Below the pieces are notes generated by a model. That model saw only the letters and a list, made by a program, of their open reading frames with translations, was not told where the DNA came from and made no database searches. A stretch of DNA of 45,597 nt from Emmonsiellopsis sp. PD_33. Taxonomy: Eukaryota > Ascomycota > Eurotiomycetes > Onygenales > Ajellomycetaceae. Positions 1 to 10,999 of this stretch are shown here, in pieces (position 1 is the first letter of the stretch; each line of letters starts with the position of its first letter). The position numbers and the translations under genes were made by a program. The stretch spans positions 1 through 45,597 of the forward strand of contig JANTQF010000288.1 of assembly GCA_032988165.1 (NCBI GenBank), written 5' to 3'.

Positions 1-747
1 AAAAAAACCAGCAGAGAAACCCACCCACTAGATACATACAATATACTCTATACAGAGTAGTACTTCTTCCCCAACCCCTTCTTTACCCATTTAACTAACC
101 CCTCCTCCAGCTTTTCCCTATTTCCTATCTATTTAACTAACTAACCCCAAAAAACCACCTACCTCACCTCTCTTAACTAAAACCTCCTTCTTCTTTCCTA
201 CCTAAATCAGAGGGATATTTATCCTAAAGAAAGAAGGAAAATATAATATCATAATATATAAAACATTATCCAACCCACCCACCCTAACATAGCTATAAAA
301 ACCTAGCTATATAGTAAACCCCCCCTGCCCTGGCCTGGCCTGGCCTGGCCCAATTGCAGAAAAGAAAACCAAAGAGAGAAAAAAAAGCAAGAAAAAGAAA
401 AAGAAAAAGAAAGAAGAGAAATGAATGTCATAACATAACATAAACACCTTGAATAAACCCCAACACCCACCCACCCAACTCACTCACTTAGGTAGCTTAG
501 CTTGGTATAACCCATAAAAAGAAAAATTATTGAATGAAATAAATAAAACAAAAAGAAGATGTGACGAAGAAGAGAAAGGGGGCTATTTTTTTCCCCAATA
601 AAATAAAATAAAATAAAATAAAATACTAAGGGCCGTTAATAAAATCCATCATCCCCTCTCGGATTTTTTCTGAAATGAAATTTTTATATTTGTCCTTCCA
701 TCTCATCCAATACATCTCAACCCCATTAAACCATCACCATTCCTCCC
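1..747. other. Spacer downstream of the fibroin-3-like gene, low complexity
   Basis: No gene is supported here. The plus strand is C/A-rich with many TAACTAACC-like runs. Simple repeats include CTGGC units near 330-350, an A/G tract at 360-420 and five to six AAAAT units near 598-625. The right part probably holds the 3' UTR of the minus-strand gene ending at 748. Confidence 0.6.
601..625. repeat. AAAAT pentanucleotide microsatellite
   Basis: Consecutive AAAAT units are directly visible. The tract lies about 120 bp beyond the stop codon of the gene at 748 and is probably in or near its 3' UTR. Confidence 0.8.
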
Positions 748-2003
748 TCACCACCCCCCATCATTCTTCCTCCCCACCTGCAACGCCCCCGGCGGGCCCT
801 GCCCATGCGCCGCCCCCGGCAGCACCTGATCATAATCGCCCAGCGTCGACGAGAACGGCGGCGGCGGCGACGACGGCGTCGTTGGGGAGTATGCTGTGTA
901 TTGTTGTTGCTGTTGCGGCTGCTGTAGTTGTGGTTGTTGCTGTGGTGGGTATGGAGAATACGATCGTTGGGAGTGCGAGGGGGATGAGGGGGAGGAGGGG
1001 CCGATTGGGGAGCGGGTGAATTGGCGGAGGGCGACGGGGGCGGGGGCAGTTGCCATGCCCATTCCAATTCCCATGTCTGTGCCGTTTCCGTAGGTTGGCG
1101 GGGAGGGGTCGGAGGTGGTGATGGCGGTTGGGTAGAGGGCGGAGATGGGCCGGTTGGTGGTTGGGTTCATTGTGTTGTCTGAGTAAGCGTAGGCGGGGGA
1201 TTGGGTGCGGGCGATGCCGGGGCCGGGGCTGTGGGTGTATGCTAGGCCTGGGGAGGGGGTCCGGTTGATGCCTCCTGCGGCGGCGGCGGGGTAGTGGTTT
1301 GTTGTTTCGGTGCCGCGGTAGCCGCCTCCGCCTTCGGCTGGGGGGTATTGTGGGGAGTGAGAGTTTGAGGGAATCTCGTAGTAGCCGCCGCGCGCGGTGC
1401 GGCCGAGGTTTTGGCCTGTGGCGGGGTCTAGGCGGTTCATTTCGAGATCGTGTGCGGGGGAGATGGGGGAGTGGTCTTCGACGCGGCGGGTGGGGGCATT
1501 GTCCCAGACTGGCATTGCGGGGAGGGAGTCTTCATGGAGGGGTTTCCCTCTGTGGCTTGGGGTGTCGAATTGGGCGTATTTCTTCTGTTGGGATTCGTAG
1601 ATGGGGGGCCCGGGGGGTGGTTGGTAGCCTGTTGAGAGATGGCGGTTTTGAGTGCTGTAGGCATTGTGTTCGTCTGCGTATGCGGAGCGCGGTTTGCGGC
1701 CAGAGGAGGATGGGCAGCAACAGCTACAGCAGCCCTTGCAACAGGTGTAGCCGCAGCAGAGACAGCCGATTATGCACCACGCTACGGCGATGAGGACGAG
1801 GGAGCCGACGATGATGCCGACGATGGCGGGCCATCTGGGAATTCGGTCAGCGCAAGCCTGGCACACGGAAGGGAGATAGACACATACTTGCAGTAGGCCT
1901 TGGTCATGCAGTTGTCCCAGCTGGAGAAAGTCGTCCGCACGTCTCTCGCGGCGAGGAGGTTGTCGCGGCGGAAGGGAGTGAACCCCGGATCCAGCACGGC
2001 CAT
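748..2003 (-). CDS. Fibroin-3-related single-pass membrane protein with a Cys cluster
   Basis: Predicted 400-aa protein from two exons (2003-1888 and 1834-748). The intron has donor GTATGT, branch-like GCTGAC and acceptor CCCAG, and joins YCK to WPAIVG. The short lumenal or extracellular N-terminus carries SSWDNCM, followed by one transmembrane helix at about residues 40-62. Directly after it lies a juxtamembrane cluster of about ten cysteines (CLCCGYTCC...CCSCCC), a possible palmitoylation patch. The long tail is disordered, rich in P/S/Y/Q, with a Q tract near the end. The layout matches fungal proteins annotated 'fibroin-3 related', whose function is unknown to me. The in-frame ATG at 1866 lies inside the intron and is not the start. 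A further 3' intron cannot be excluded. Confidence 0.8.
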
Positions 2004-3882
2004 GGTGGCGGGAATTAGAGATGGCGGGTATTATGAATTAAAGATCGAAAGGGTATGTCGTGAGGTCGTCAAAACAGGATGGGGGCCAACAAGGCTCTGC
2101 CAGACAGGTTGGTTGTCAGGGCGGAGAGAGTTGGCAGCGGAACATACGTAACTGGGCGGCGTCAACCGTCAAAGCGAGGCGGCGTAGATATGCAAGAGAG
2201 CGACTGAGCAGCAAATGGCAATTAAAGAGCGTGGGGAGTTGGCAGCAAAGAACGGCGGGATCGAGATGGAGATGGAGATGCAGAGGACGGAGAAGATGAA
2301 GATGTCGCTGAGTAAGGATGGTTATCAGCCCTAACTGCTCAACTCAAGCTGCCCCTGAGCCGGTGATCGTGTCGCCATTCTCCTCTCCATTTTCTTCTCC
2401 ATCCCCTCTTTTCCTCTTTTCCTCTTTTCTGGCTGGCTGTGGCAGTGCAGCGGGGATTCGAGGGCGGCGAATTGCGATCTACGCGCTGCAGACGGCGGTT
2501 AGTGGCTGTCTAGAGGCTGTTTAACTAAACTCCGGGCTGCCACCGCCTAAGCTTCGTTAAAGCCCCGCCCAAAGCCCCCCGCCCAGCGCCATGATCGGCG
2601 GCGCACAGGGCTGCCAACTTCCAAGTGCCTGGCCTGACTTCTATCTTCTCTCTTCACGACTTGAGTATCGACTCGATGATTCAACGGAGGGTCTCTCGGC
2701 TTGCCAGTTGCCCAGAATACAGCCCAATCTAACCTCGTAAAAGGGGGAAAAAATAGATTAAACATCTCCCATCCACGGTCCCCCTCCGCCGTTTGTCCGG
2801 TACAATCAACTAATACAAACTAAAATAGTTCCACAAACGGCGCTGGGCAGGGCTTGGCATTCTTCTGTCGTTCTTCGCCGCTTCTTTCCAATGCTTGTAT
2901 CAACAAAGCCGAGATACGATATAGTTGAATGACAGACAGATATTGAAAACGACAGTAGCTTTTCGAAGTATCTATAGCAACTCCAATCGCGACTGGAACC
3001 GATCTAACGCTAAAGACTTGGAAATCCCCGAGAAAGCTTCGAGAAGAAAGCAACGAAAGGGCAAATGACAGCAACGCGGAAACTGTCATCGATAAAACAT
3101 CCTGCCATCGTCCAAGGAGGGCTTAAGTCGGTCAAGGCTGCATTGAGCAGGTACCGTCTCCACATACGGCCTTGACAAAGTAATGCAATATCATATCTGT
3201 ATGACTTGCCCCATGCAGATAAAAGGTTGGCGTAAAAGAACAGGCGCATAAAGAGAAAACTCCATAAGAGAGCGAGGCTCTCTGTCTCCCTCACAGGTCA
3301 AATTATATATAAGACATGTCCCCGGCATCAATTCCGCGTAAAGCCTGCCATCAAGAGCTGACGGACAAACTGGGTATTATCTAGAATGTCTTGATACGAG
3401 GCAACTTTGCAATAGATACAGACTTGGGGGGCTTTTATTTTCTTTTCATTTTTTTTACATGTAAAGTGGAAAAACAGTTTTATTATCTGCCAATTTTTTG
3501 AAACCCATAATCGACCGGTATGGAAGGTCGGACGAGGTGGTGAAAATTCTGAAGAGGGTGGGCGATAAGACGGCGGGTCCGATTTGTTGTCAAGGTCGCA
3601 AAGGTAATCAAGAAGTCTGATCTGAAGACTCCACTTGATCATCTTGGTTATAGTCTAACCGGACGCTTACGTTCCCTTCACAACTATCCATGTGGGCGGA
3701 CTACGAAGTTCATGTAGCCTTGTGAACTCTTCTACTGCATCCCAACCCCTGGATGCCGTCGGATCGAACACCAGTGCTGGGCTCTTATACCCACCAACTC
3801 ATGCTGCCCTTTGCCGGCGTTGATAAAAAGCATCGCAAAGCCACACCAACATAACACGATTCCTTGCTCGCTTTCTGACTTT
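2004..3882. other. Spacer with promoter/5' UTR of the fibroin-3-like gene
   Basis: No conserved ORF is recognised in 1.9 kb. Positions 2060-2420 are purine-rich, then pyrimidine-rich, as in fungal leaders, and probably contain the promoter of the minus-strand gene starting at 2003. Positions 3660-3882 probably hold the 3' UTR of the next gene. ORFs of 70-104 codons here look like chance. Confidence 0.5.
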
Positions 3883-4706
3883 CTACAACGAACTCACAAG
3901 CGCAGCAGTGATATCCAGATCCCCCAGATCGCGAATCAGCCTCTCCGTCCCGTTCTTCAAGAAACAATTCCCCATGAACTGTTCGATAGAATCCGGCATA
4001 TTTGCGTTGAAATGCACCCCGACGCACTCGTCCCGTTGCAAGAACCAATTGTGAGAGGCGCATGCCTTCAGGCAGTCTGAGAAGGAGTAGACGATGCATC
4101 CCCCGATATCGTTGTACTGGTAATCGGTGCCGCATCTCGCAGTGAAGCGCCAAGAACGGCCACCGAACGAGACAATCTGGCGGCCTTGGTCATTTAGGTC
4201 AGGGCAGTCGAGGGCCAGGACGCCCGTGGGAACAACCAGGCCCCCCGCCGAGGTCGTTGTGCTGGTCGGGCCTACGCTATTGGATGCGTCTGTCGCTGTC
4301 ACTGTGGCTGTGGCTGTGACTGTGGCTGAAGCGGAGGCTTTACATGCACTGTGGAATGGATAGGTTTGTGGTTAGTTGTGCTGGTGGCGACATATATCCT
4401 TGAAAGTTAAGGGGGAGTGTACTTCTTTGCGTTCTTGACCGCTAGCGACCCACCGACACCACCACCAACCGCTGCCGCGATGACTACGACAATCAAGGCC
4501 AGTACAAGCAGAAATGTCGACCTCCGTAGGCCGAGGATGGATCCGTTGGGAGTCTGCGGAACTCCTGCGGCGGCGGGCAGCAGATTGGACCTCGGTGTGA
4601 CTTGCAGCCCTGAGCCGTCAGGATACGGGGGGATGGCCTCTTTTGCAGAGTCCGCTGACGCGTGGTACGAATCATGCATTCTCTTCAACTGGCAACAGCC
4701 GGCCAA
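3883..4706 (-). CDS. Type II-like single-pass protein with Cys-rich apple/PAN-like ectodomain
   Basis: Predicted 249 aa from exons 4706-4423 and 4348-3883. The 74-nt intron has donor GTACAC and acceptor CCACAG, and its removal keeps the frame. The N-terminal ~62 residues are polar and Pro/Tyr-containing. One transmembrane helix follows at about 65-88 (Leu/Val/Ala then Gly-rich), then an A/T repeat stalk (ATVTATATV). The C-terminal domain has about seven cysteines with motifs CPDLN, CGTDY, GGCIVY, DCLKACASH and GNCFLK, a spacing typical of PAN/apple-like domains in fungal single-pass proteins. Such domains are linked to carbohydrate or protein binding, so a wall or surface role is an inference. 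The start could instead be Met10 (MHDSYHAS). Confidence 0.75.
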
Positions 4707-7290
4707 GAGTCGGACGCATATAGAGGGGCTTTATGAAGCGTGGAGAAAAATCGGCGCGCAGGATGTTTGGGAGGAGATGCTGGGTGCTATATCCCTTATA
4801 TATAGGCGTAGAGCCCAGCGCGGTCGCTGGGCGGGCTGGGCATGGTTGCCAAGCCGAGCAGGATCATAGTTGCGATGTAACTACTTAAAGATCCTTCTTT
4901 GCGAATAGCAGTGACATTCATCTTTCTCAGGTCCGAATATTGTAACTAATCCCAATGCCCTGATTCCTGATATGTCCTCCTAAGGTCCTGACCCGTATTC
5001 TCAGCCCTAACTACCGCTGATCCAGGGCGGAGGCAGTTTTTTCGAGAGGATTCCAGATGGTAGAGATATGGTGGTGAATATAAGTACCTCGTATAAAAGC
5101 AACCTGCAGGATTTGGTTGATGGGGCAATTAACTGAATGAGGACAGGTGCCATGCAGGCGCAAGGGCAGTTTCGCGACCAGCAGAAGCAGACTCCGCAAT
5201 GTTGGTCCGTTGCCCAGGAGTCCAGTCTACGAATGCAATCTTGAGGCAAACGAGCGTCTGAGGGTCAGATCATTGGGACTTTGCTGGGATGCTACAGAAC
5301 CTTGCCCTGGGGCATGAATGCCACGGCCACCTTGGCAAGTTCACAACCTTGCTGGTCTTTAGCAAATATTAAAGTAAGAGTACATCTCCTGCAGGCTGGG
5401 GGTCCGGTCGAGTTGCTGCAGGGATATTAATTAAGATAGTGTATGCCACTGCTTGGCAGTCTGATTGTTATTATTCACAGACCATTTCCATAAAACGGTC
5501 TTGATGGAAGTTGATGCAGGATTCTTTCTACACAAATGATGAAAAGTGATACAACAACAATACTGATGATTCTACACAGATTATATACATTGTCTTCTCA
5601 ATCATATCCTCAGCTCCCTTCATGAAGAAGATCAACGCTCCACTGTGATCCCACTACTAATGGTAGCATGGATGTTCTTCTTGAGACAGTTTGATTTCAG
5701 GTAAGCCCCAGCTTTAAGGAAGAAATCTATTTAAACCCCTGCACAGCTCACCAGTTATTAATCTACTCTGGCAAACAGAAGAGAATTCTTCTTGTCATCC
5801 CATCTGAAACAATTCCTTTCCTTTCCTCTCTCCCTTATGTGACTTGGATCCACTGCTGTGGTCACTACCCACTGGCCCTCTATTCTCCACTTGCTGAAAC
5901 TTGATGGCTTTTCCTGATATTATTCCACAGTCAATGCGCAAATTCATATGTACCAGCCCATAACTACCCCACCACACCACATGGGATGTCATGGTGCCCA
6001 CTGCCCAGTACTGTACTAATGAGTGGGGGGCAGATTGACAGCTGTACTCTATAACTACAACATGTATGTAACTGGTTACAAGTGGGATTATAACACTATA
6101 TATTAATTGAATGTTTGGATGTATACATCTCCCCTTCCTACATAGCAATACTCTGTCATATCCAGAGTAGGCTGTATTAGGGTTTTTACCTGCTAAGTTA
6201 CATCTATACCTCTCTCTCTACTTATCATGTTCTGCTCTATTCTGTTATATCCTACTCCATCCCATCTACTTCTATCCTTCTTTTTTACCCATCCATTCTT
6301 ATACTCAGTCCCGACTCATAGATCTTTTCTGGAAGCCTCCCCTTGTATGTACATACTACAATACCTACGTACACATGTTAGTCAGTTCACAAGTCAAGTC
6401 ATACGGTAGAAATTCCCTTTCTTGTGGAGGAGAGAACTGCCCTGGTAGTTAGTCACTGTAGCAAAAGAACCTGCTCCCCCCTCGCTTAAAAAATAAAAGA
6501 ATAGGGGTTATTCCATTTTGGCTACTCTAACCGTCCAAGCAGAACAGAAGAGGGGAGGAGTGGCGGGGTGGCATGGTGCGGGGGAATGTATTCAAGAGAA
6601 AGGGTAGGGGCAAGGGGAAGGGGAATAGGTAGTTGATAGGTGTGGTGCAGTGTGGTTTACCTACCTATCTGTCTTTGAGTTGGGTTATCTAGAATCTATG
6701 TACTAGGGGTAGGAGTTTGTATTTTGTATTTCTATCCTTATTTTGATTCCACCACTGCTAACTACTCTGCTTGACTCCCCTAGCAACTACTCCCCTCATG
6801 CAGTCATGAGGTGCTGTTGTGGTTAACCAAGCAAAAAAAATAGAAAGCAGGAAAGAGGATCGTTATTTCATTTCATTTCAATTATTGGTTATTTTACTTT
6901 TTTCCTTTTTTCCTCTCATTTCCTCTCCTTTCCCGTCTCGCCCCCCTCCCTAGCCTCCCCCCTCTACCCCGTCCTCTCATGGATAGACCCCGAATATTAA
7001 AAAATAGTAGTAGTAGGAGAGTTATAACCATCGCTAAAAGACAGACAAACAAACAAACAGGCAGACAGAAACCTAGAGCGCACCAGCTCAAAGAAGGTTG
7101 AAAAAAAAAAAACCCCTGATCAATCTCTAATTAAGTGGAATGCCCGTATCCTCCTGCATTCATCGTATCTCCTCTCATAACCCAAGCAGAAAAAACACGC
7201 ATAGAGAGAGAACACCAACCAAACCAAACGAAAGGAACAAAGCCCCAACACCAGGGTATCAACCATCCATATCTACCCCCCCTCCATCTC
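4707..7290. other. 2.6-kb spacer, partly CpG-poor, low complexity at the right
   Basis: No gene is supported. Positions 4707-5300 contain the likely promoter of the apple-like gene. Positions about 5640-6310 are nearly free of CpG, with only one or two visible, which could be an old mutated repeat, but no transposon protein is readable. Positions 6420-7130 are low-complexity C/T and A/G tracts with TTTCATTTCATTTC near 6868, probably including the 3' UTR of the RCR-like gene ending at 7291. Confidence 0.5.
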
Positions 7291-7896
7291 TCACTTCATC
7301 CCCGCCGCAGCAGGCGGCGGCCCAGGCGGCGGCTGATAAACAGGCTCACCACCATGATACGCATTCTGCGGCGGTTGCGGCTGCATCTCGACGCCCGTCT
7401 GCTGGCCGCCCTGAGGTTGTTGGCCGCCGAAATACGTAGGCTTGTTGGTGTGCGGGTTGGGGGGACCGTAGTAGCCGCTAGTGGGCGTGTATTGGGGTGG
7501 GGGTTGCGAGTATTGCTGGTACTGCTGCTGTTGCTGCTGTTGTTGGAACCAGGCGTTTTGGGCGGCCCAGCCTGTGCCGTGGAAGGGTTGCATGCCGCGG
7601 CGGCGACGGCGGCGGGCGGAGACGCAGCTGTGAGGTGTTTGTTAGTTTTGGATGGTTATTTATTTGGGGGAGGGCTGGCTTACGCAAAGAGGAAAAAGAC
7701 GATGACGGCGAAGACGATTATGACTGCTAGAGCCACCCACCGGCCCCAGTCGTTCCAGGCGGTTCGGCAGTAGTACGGGTTGTCGTGGCGACCATAGTCG
7801 TAGCATCTATCGGTTATATTAGACGGGTTATCGCAGGTAACGGGGCCACAGGCGGTGATTGTGTACTTACATCTCTCTCTTGAAGAGAACAGCCAT
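7291..7896 (-). CDS. RCR1/RCR2-like protein (Congo red resistance / chitin synthesis regulation)
   Basis: Predicted 161 aa from three exons (7896-7871, 7806-7684, 7627-7291), with introns of 64 and 56 nt, donors GTAAGT and GTAAGC, acceptors ATAG and ACAG. The order matches the fungal RCR family: short N-terminus, a Cys pair around YYCRTAWNDWGRW, one transmembrane helix at residues 31-50, a six-Arg juxtamembrane stretch (SARRRRRRG), the GMQPFHGTGW signature, then a Q/P/Y-rich tail with PPPQY and PPPGPPP. Yeast Rcr1/Rcr2 act in the ER/endosome and affect chitin deposition and plasma-membrane transporter sorting through PY-type motifs. The same role here is inferred. Start is the only ATG that makes the family N-terminus. 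Confidence 0.88.
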
Positions 7897-9723
7897 CTTG
7901 ATGATGGGTCTGGTTATGAGCGTTCTTTGAACTCCAGAGGACTCACTGCCAGGTGTTTATGTATCTGATGCCCAGGCAAGCAATTGACGTTAGGCAGAGG
8001 TGGATGACGTGTGAGATGCTGGATGTGGACAGCTCTATCGTGTGTTTTGCGCGCAACCCAGAACGACGATGGAGAAGGGTATGAGACGCAGGGACGGTTG
8101 TGGTGGTGGTGTGGTCGTGATGGCAGAGGAAGACAGGGCGAGGTTGGCGATAGAAAAAAAGGTGCTGTCATTGTCCTCCGCATTTTATTGCCTGGCAGGT
8201 GGGCCAGCCGGTGTGGCTGAGGCTCGGGTCAACGTAACTCCGGCCGGCCACTCCCCCGATGACGCCATCCATGGCCCCCGCTAGCCGGATTGGGGCTGGC
8301 ACCCGACTCCACTGCCCCATCGAGCCAATCGTCGCCCGGCAATCCATGACTAATCTTCTTGCCAAGCCACCTTATTGTGCAGGAAACTGGAAATCACATG
8401 ATCACCCCGTCTGAAAACAGCCAAAGCTTCCTATGCCCGGCCACATCTAACCTCTAAAGTATTATTCACATAGGATACGAGCATCATTTAATCGTTATTT
8501 AATGACTGAGCATCCGGTCTTCCTGTTCTATCTGTGGTCTCATCACCAGCCAAGCACTTGATTTGAGATTCATGCAGGGCCCACCCCGGCTGAGGGATCG
8601 TCAGATCTCGCGCTAGCTGCCATCGCCTTGCGAATACGATGCTCTATTTTTACGCGTACTCAGAGGCTCTGCAAGCACGAGCAATCAGCACTCATATTTT
8701 CATTGGGAAAGGCAGACAACAATATTTGAGTTCTTTTCTCGGATGAAAGGTTAGGGGAAAGGGATACTGTTTAGTCGTCGATGACTATCCTGTGTTCTAC
8801 CCCACGCTTCCTGCAAGGTTGATTCGACCCCCTCGCAATAATAGGGGACAGTTTGTCCCAATATTAAAACATTGGAAAAAGGCCATTCCCAGCCCTGTTT
8901 GGGAACCGTGTTGAATTCTTCACGCTGTTCATTTTGATGGACTCCTTCTGTCCTGCCTTCATACAAGTTTGGGGAACAGGATGCAAATCCTCCCAGGGTA
9001 TGGATAGTTGGCAAGACTGCTAATAAGTACGTGAATCCGAAGCCACGGGCATCTAGAAGCAGTGCGGATTGCGAATTGCGTGGATCAGTTGGAGCTAAAT
9101 ACAATAATAAAACTCGTTTGTCCACAGTCCTTAAATGAATGAAGATTGAGGTAAATTTCAGCCCCTGGGTTTTAACCAATATTCTTGAGGACATGTGTTT
9201 CCCTTGGGATGTCTCTTCTACACATTATCATGGAAAAGCTTCCGAGTATATCACTTGGGTGGATTTGACTTGGAGATAAGAGAATGTTACCTGGGAGGTT
9301 CTATTCTTTCCTCTCCAATTCTAATGAACAACCCCTATTAACACTCGTCTTCCCATTAAGATTGGAAAATGCCGGTTGAGGATCGAAACAAGACCATAAA
9401 TAGTAATCTCTGCAATGATCAGTAATACGTATGCGTGTTATTTCCTACAGATCAGTGAATTGACTTTCTCACGGCCTCCGATTAACTGCTGTCTCCTTGG
9501 TCTTAAAAGGCTAGCAGTCTCTAAAGAGCGAAGGCCGTCTGTCCTAGGGAGACGAGAATCGGCCCATTTGCGATATTGAATAGACTCTATGTCTAAATGC
9601 TAGTATCAAATGTTATATAGGAAGATTGCTTCCTGGTGCTGGTTAACATAATGAATTCCAGACATCCATACTGATACTCCCGTAATAAAAAAAACGGACG
9701 AAAAAAACGGACGAAAAAAAGAA
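7897..9723. other. Spacer between the RCR-like gene and tRNA-Lys
   Basis: No gene is supported. The first ~300 bp upstream of 7896 should hold the promoter of the RCR-like gene. A 147-codon minus-strand frame at 8751-9194 has no signal peptide, motif or splice partner that I recognise. Confidence 0.5.
9688..9720. repeat. 13-bp direct repeat (A7CGGACG) beside tRNA-Lys
   Basis: Two exact 13-bp units (9688-9700, 9701-9713) are followed by a third A7 run at 9714-9720. Read on the minus strand, this last run is a T7 tract 4-10 nt beyond the tRNA 3' end, so it can serve as the RNA polymerase III terminator. The upstream copies would be backup T tracts. Confidence 0.65.
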
Positions 9724-9822
9724 AGCCGAACGCGGGGGTCGAACCCGCAACCTTGTGATCGTCTCATCAGAGAGTGTTACCCGAATAAGAGTCACACGCT
9801 CTACCGATTGAGCTAGCCCGGC
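9724..9822 (-). tRNA. tRNA-Lys(CUU) with 26-nt intron
   Basis: The cloverleaf folds by eye: acceptor GCCGGGC/GTTCGGC with two G-U pairs, D arm GCTC/GAGC, anticodon stem TGTGA/TCACA, T stem GCGGG/CCCGC with loop TTCGACC, discriminator U. The anticodon loop reads CTCTTA then A38, giving anticodon CUU. A 26-nt insert (9760-9785) lies after position 37, the canonical site for tRNA introns. Mature length is 73 nt. A T7 terminator follows at 9720-9714 on the minus strand. The 3' CCA is not encoded, as expected for eukaryotes. Confidence 0.93.
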
Positions 9823-10999
9823 TTGATTTGATGTTGGTGCTAGCCTTGCTTGGCTTCAGGATCATTCGTTCCATAAAACCTTATCTCTGAGATACCATAC
9901 CGTGTTGGAAAGGTGATGGATGCCCACACGCTACCAGATAATTCAATCAGATAGTCCTTGGTTTTCGGGTCCTGTTTCATTTGGTATCTCTTTTATGCTG
10001 GACGTGGGAGATTGCCCCAACAGGGTAGCAGGGCCTAGTTAGTCCGCCATTGGCCTAGGCGGTGATCTATGTCGCGACACCCATCAGCACCAACCACCTT
10101 ATCGTGCTTGGATGTTTCAACATAATGAGGCTTCTGGGCCCTGTTAAGTGTTCTTCTGGGGTTTTAATAGGATATGTATTTTACCAACTCTTCCTCTTTA
10201 AAAACAACCCCATGGGTCACCCTCCATCCATCTCTGTGCATTATGGATCAACTAATCAGCCAACCCCTCCATCACCCATCCATATATAACCCATCACATG
10301 ATCACCACCAACCCAACCCAGACACCCCACCACATACTCTTCACATGTATGCAGTGATTTACATGTAATGTAATCAGAAATAACCAAGCCCACCCAATTC
10401 AACCTGTATGTATGTAATGCTCATTACATTACTGGCATATTAAGACTAGCTAGTGCATCATGCATTGTCAATGCATCAACTTGGTCTGTGCGGTGGGATG
10501 GACATAGATATATAGAGAGGTTAGAGAGCTAACTGGTGAGGAGAATGGGGGATTGGGATTATGATTCTTTTTTTGGTTTATTTGTTTGTTTTGATTTGGT
10601 TTGTTTAGGGTGACAGAGGAGGGGAATAGGTGTTGATATACCTAGAATATGTATAGTGTGAGATGGTATGAAGGCTGATTTTATTTATTCAGTTCACAGG
10701 CACTTAAGATTCATGAGGATTGTGTTGGGGTCAGATGTGTAGGTAAGTTATACCAGGAATTCCTTTTATCTTGCTTCTGATATATATATCTACCTAGCTG
10801 GACTAATGGGGGAGAAATGAGGAGAAAAAAAAGAACATTAATATTAGTAACTTTAGTTGATTTAGTATAAAGTTGTTTTTGATTCAGCTAACTAAGTCCT
10901 CTCAGACCTATTTAAACTATGAAGAGGTGCCTTGCCCTATTCTGGATACTAGTGCAGAAATTTGAACCCCATCTAGCTACTCTCTATATGGAGGTTATT
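9823..10999. other. Spacer between tRNA-Lys and the retroelement relic
   Basis: No gene is supported. CpG dinucleotides are present up to about 10480 and then disappear. The stretch 10485-10999 is AT-rich and already belongs compositionally to the CpG-free block, so the 3' end of the LINE relic may reach into it. No poly-A tail or target duplication was recognised. Confidence 0.4.

Noticed and set aside
726..1793. Several plus- and minus-strand ORFs over the fibroin-3-like gene
   Set aside because: They are G- or C-rich shadows of the P/S/Q-rich tail in other frames, without domains or splice partners.
1835..1866. ATG at 1866 as start of the fibroin-3-like protein
   Set aside because: It lies inside a good intron; the upstream exon from 2003 supplies the conserved SSWDNCM...YCK block.
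3328..3642. 104-codon minus ORF
   Set aside because: No motif, signal or splice continuity; composition is like the spacer.
8751..9194. 147-codon minus ORF
   Set aside because: No recognisable feature and no supporting context; length can arise by chance.
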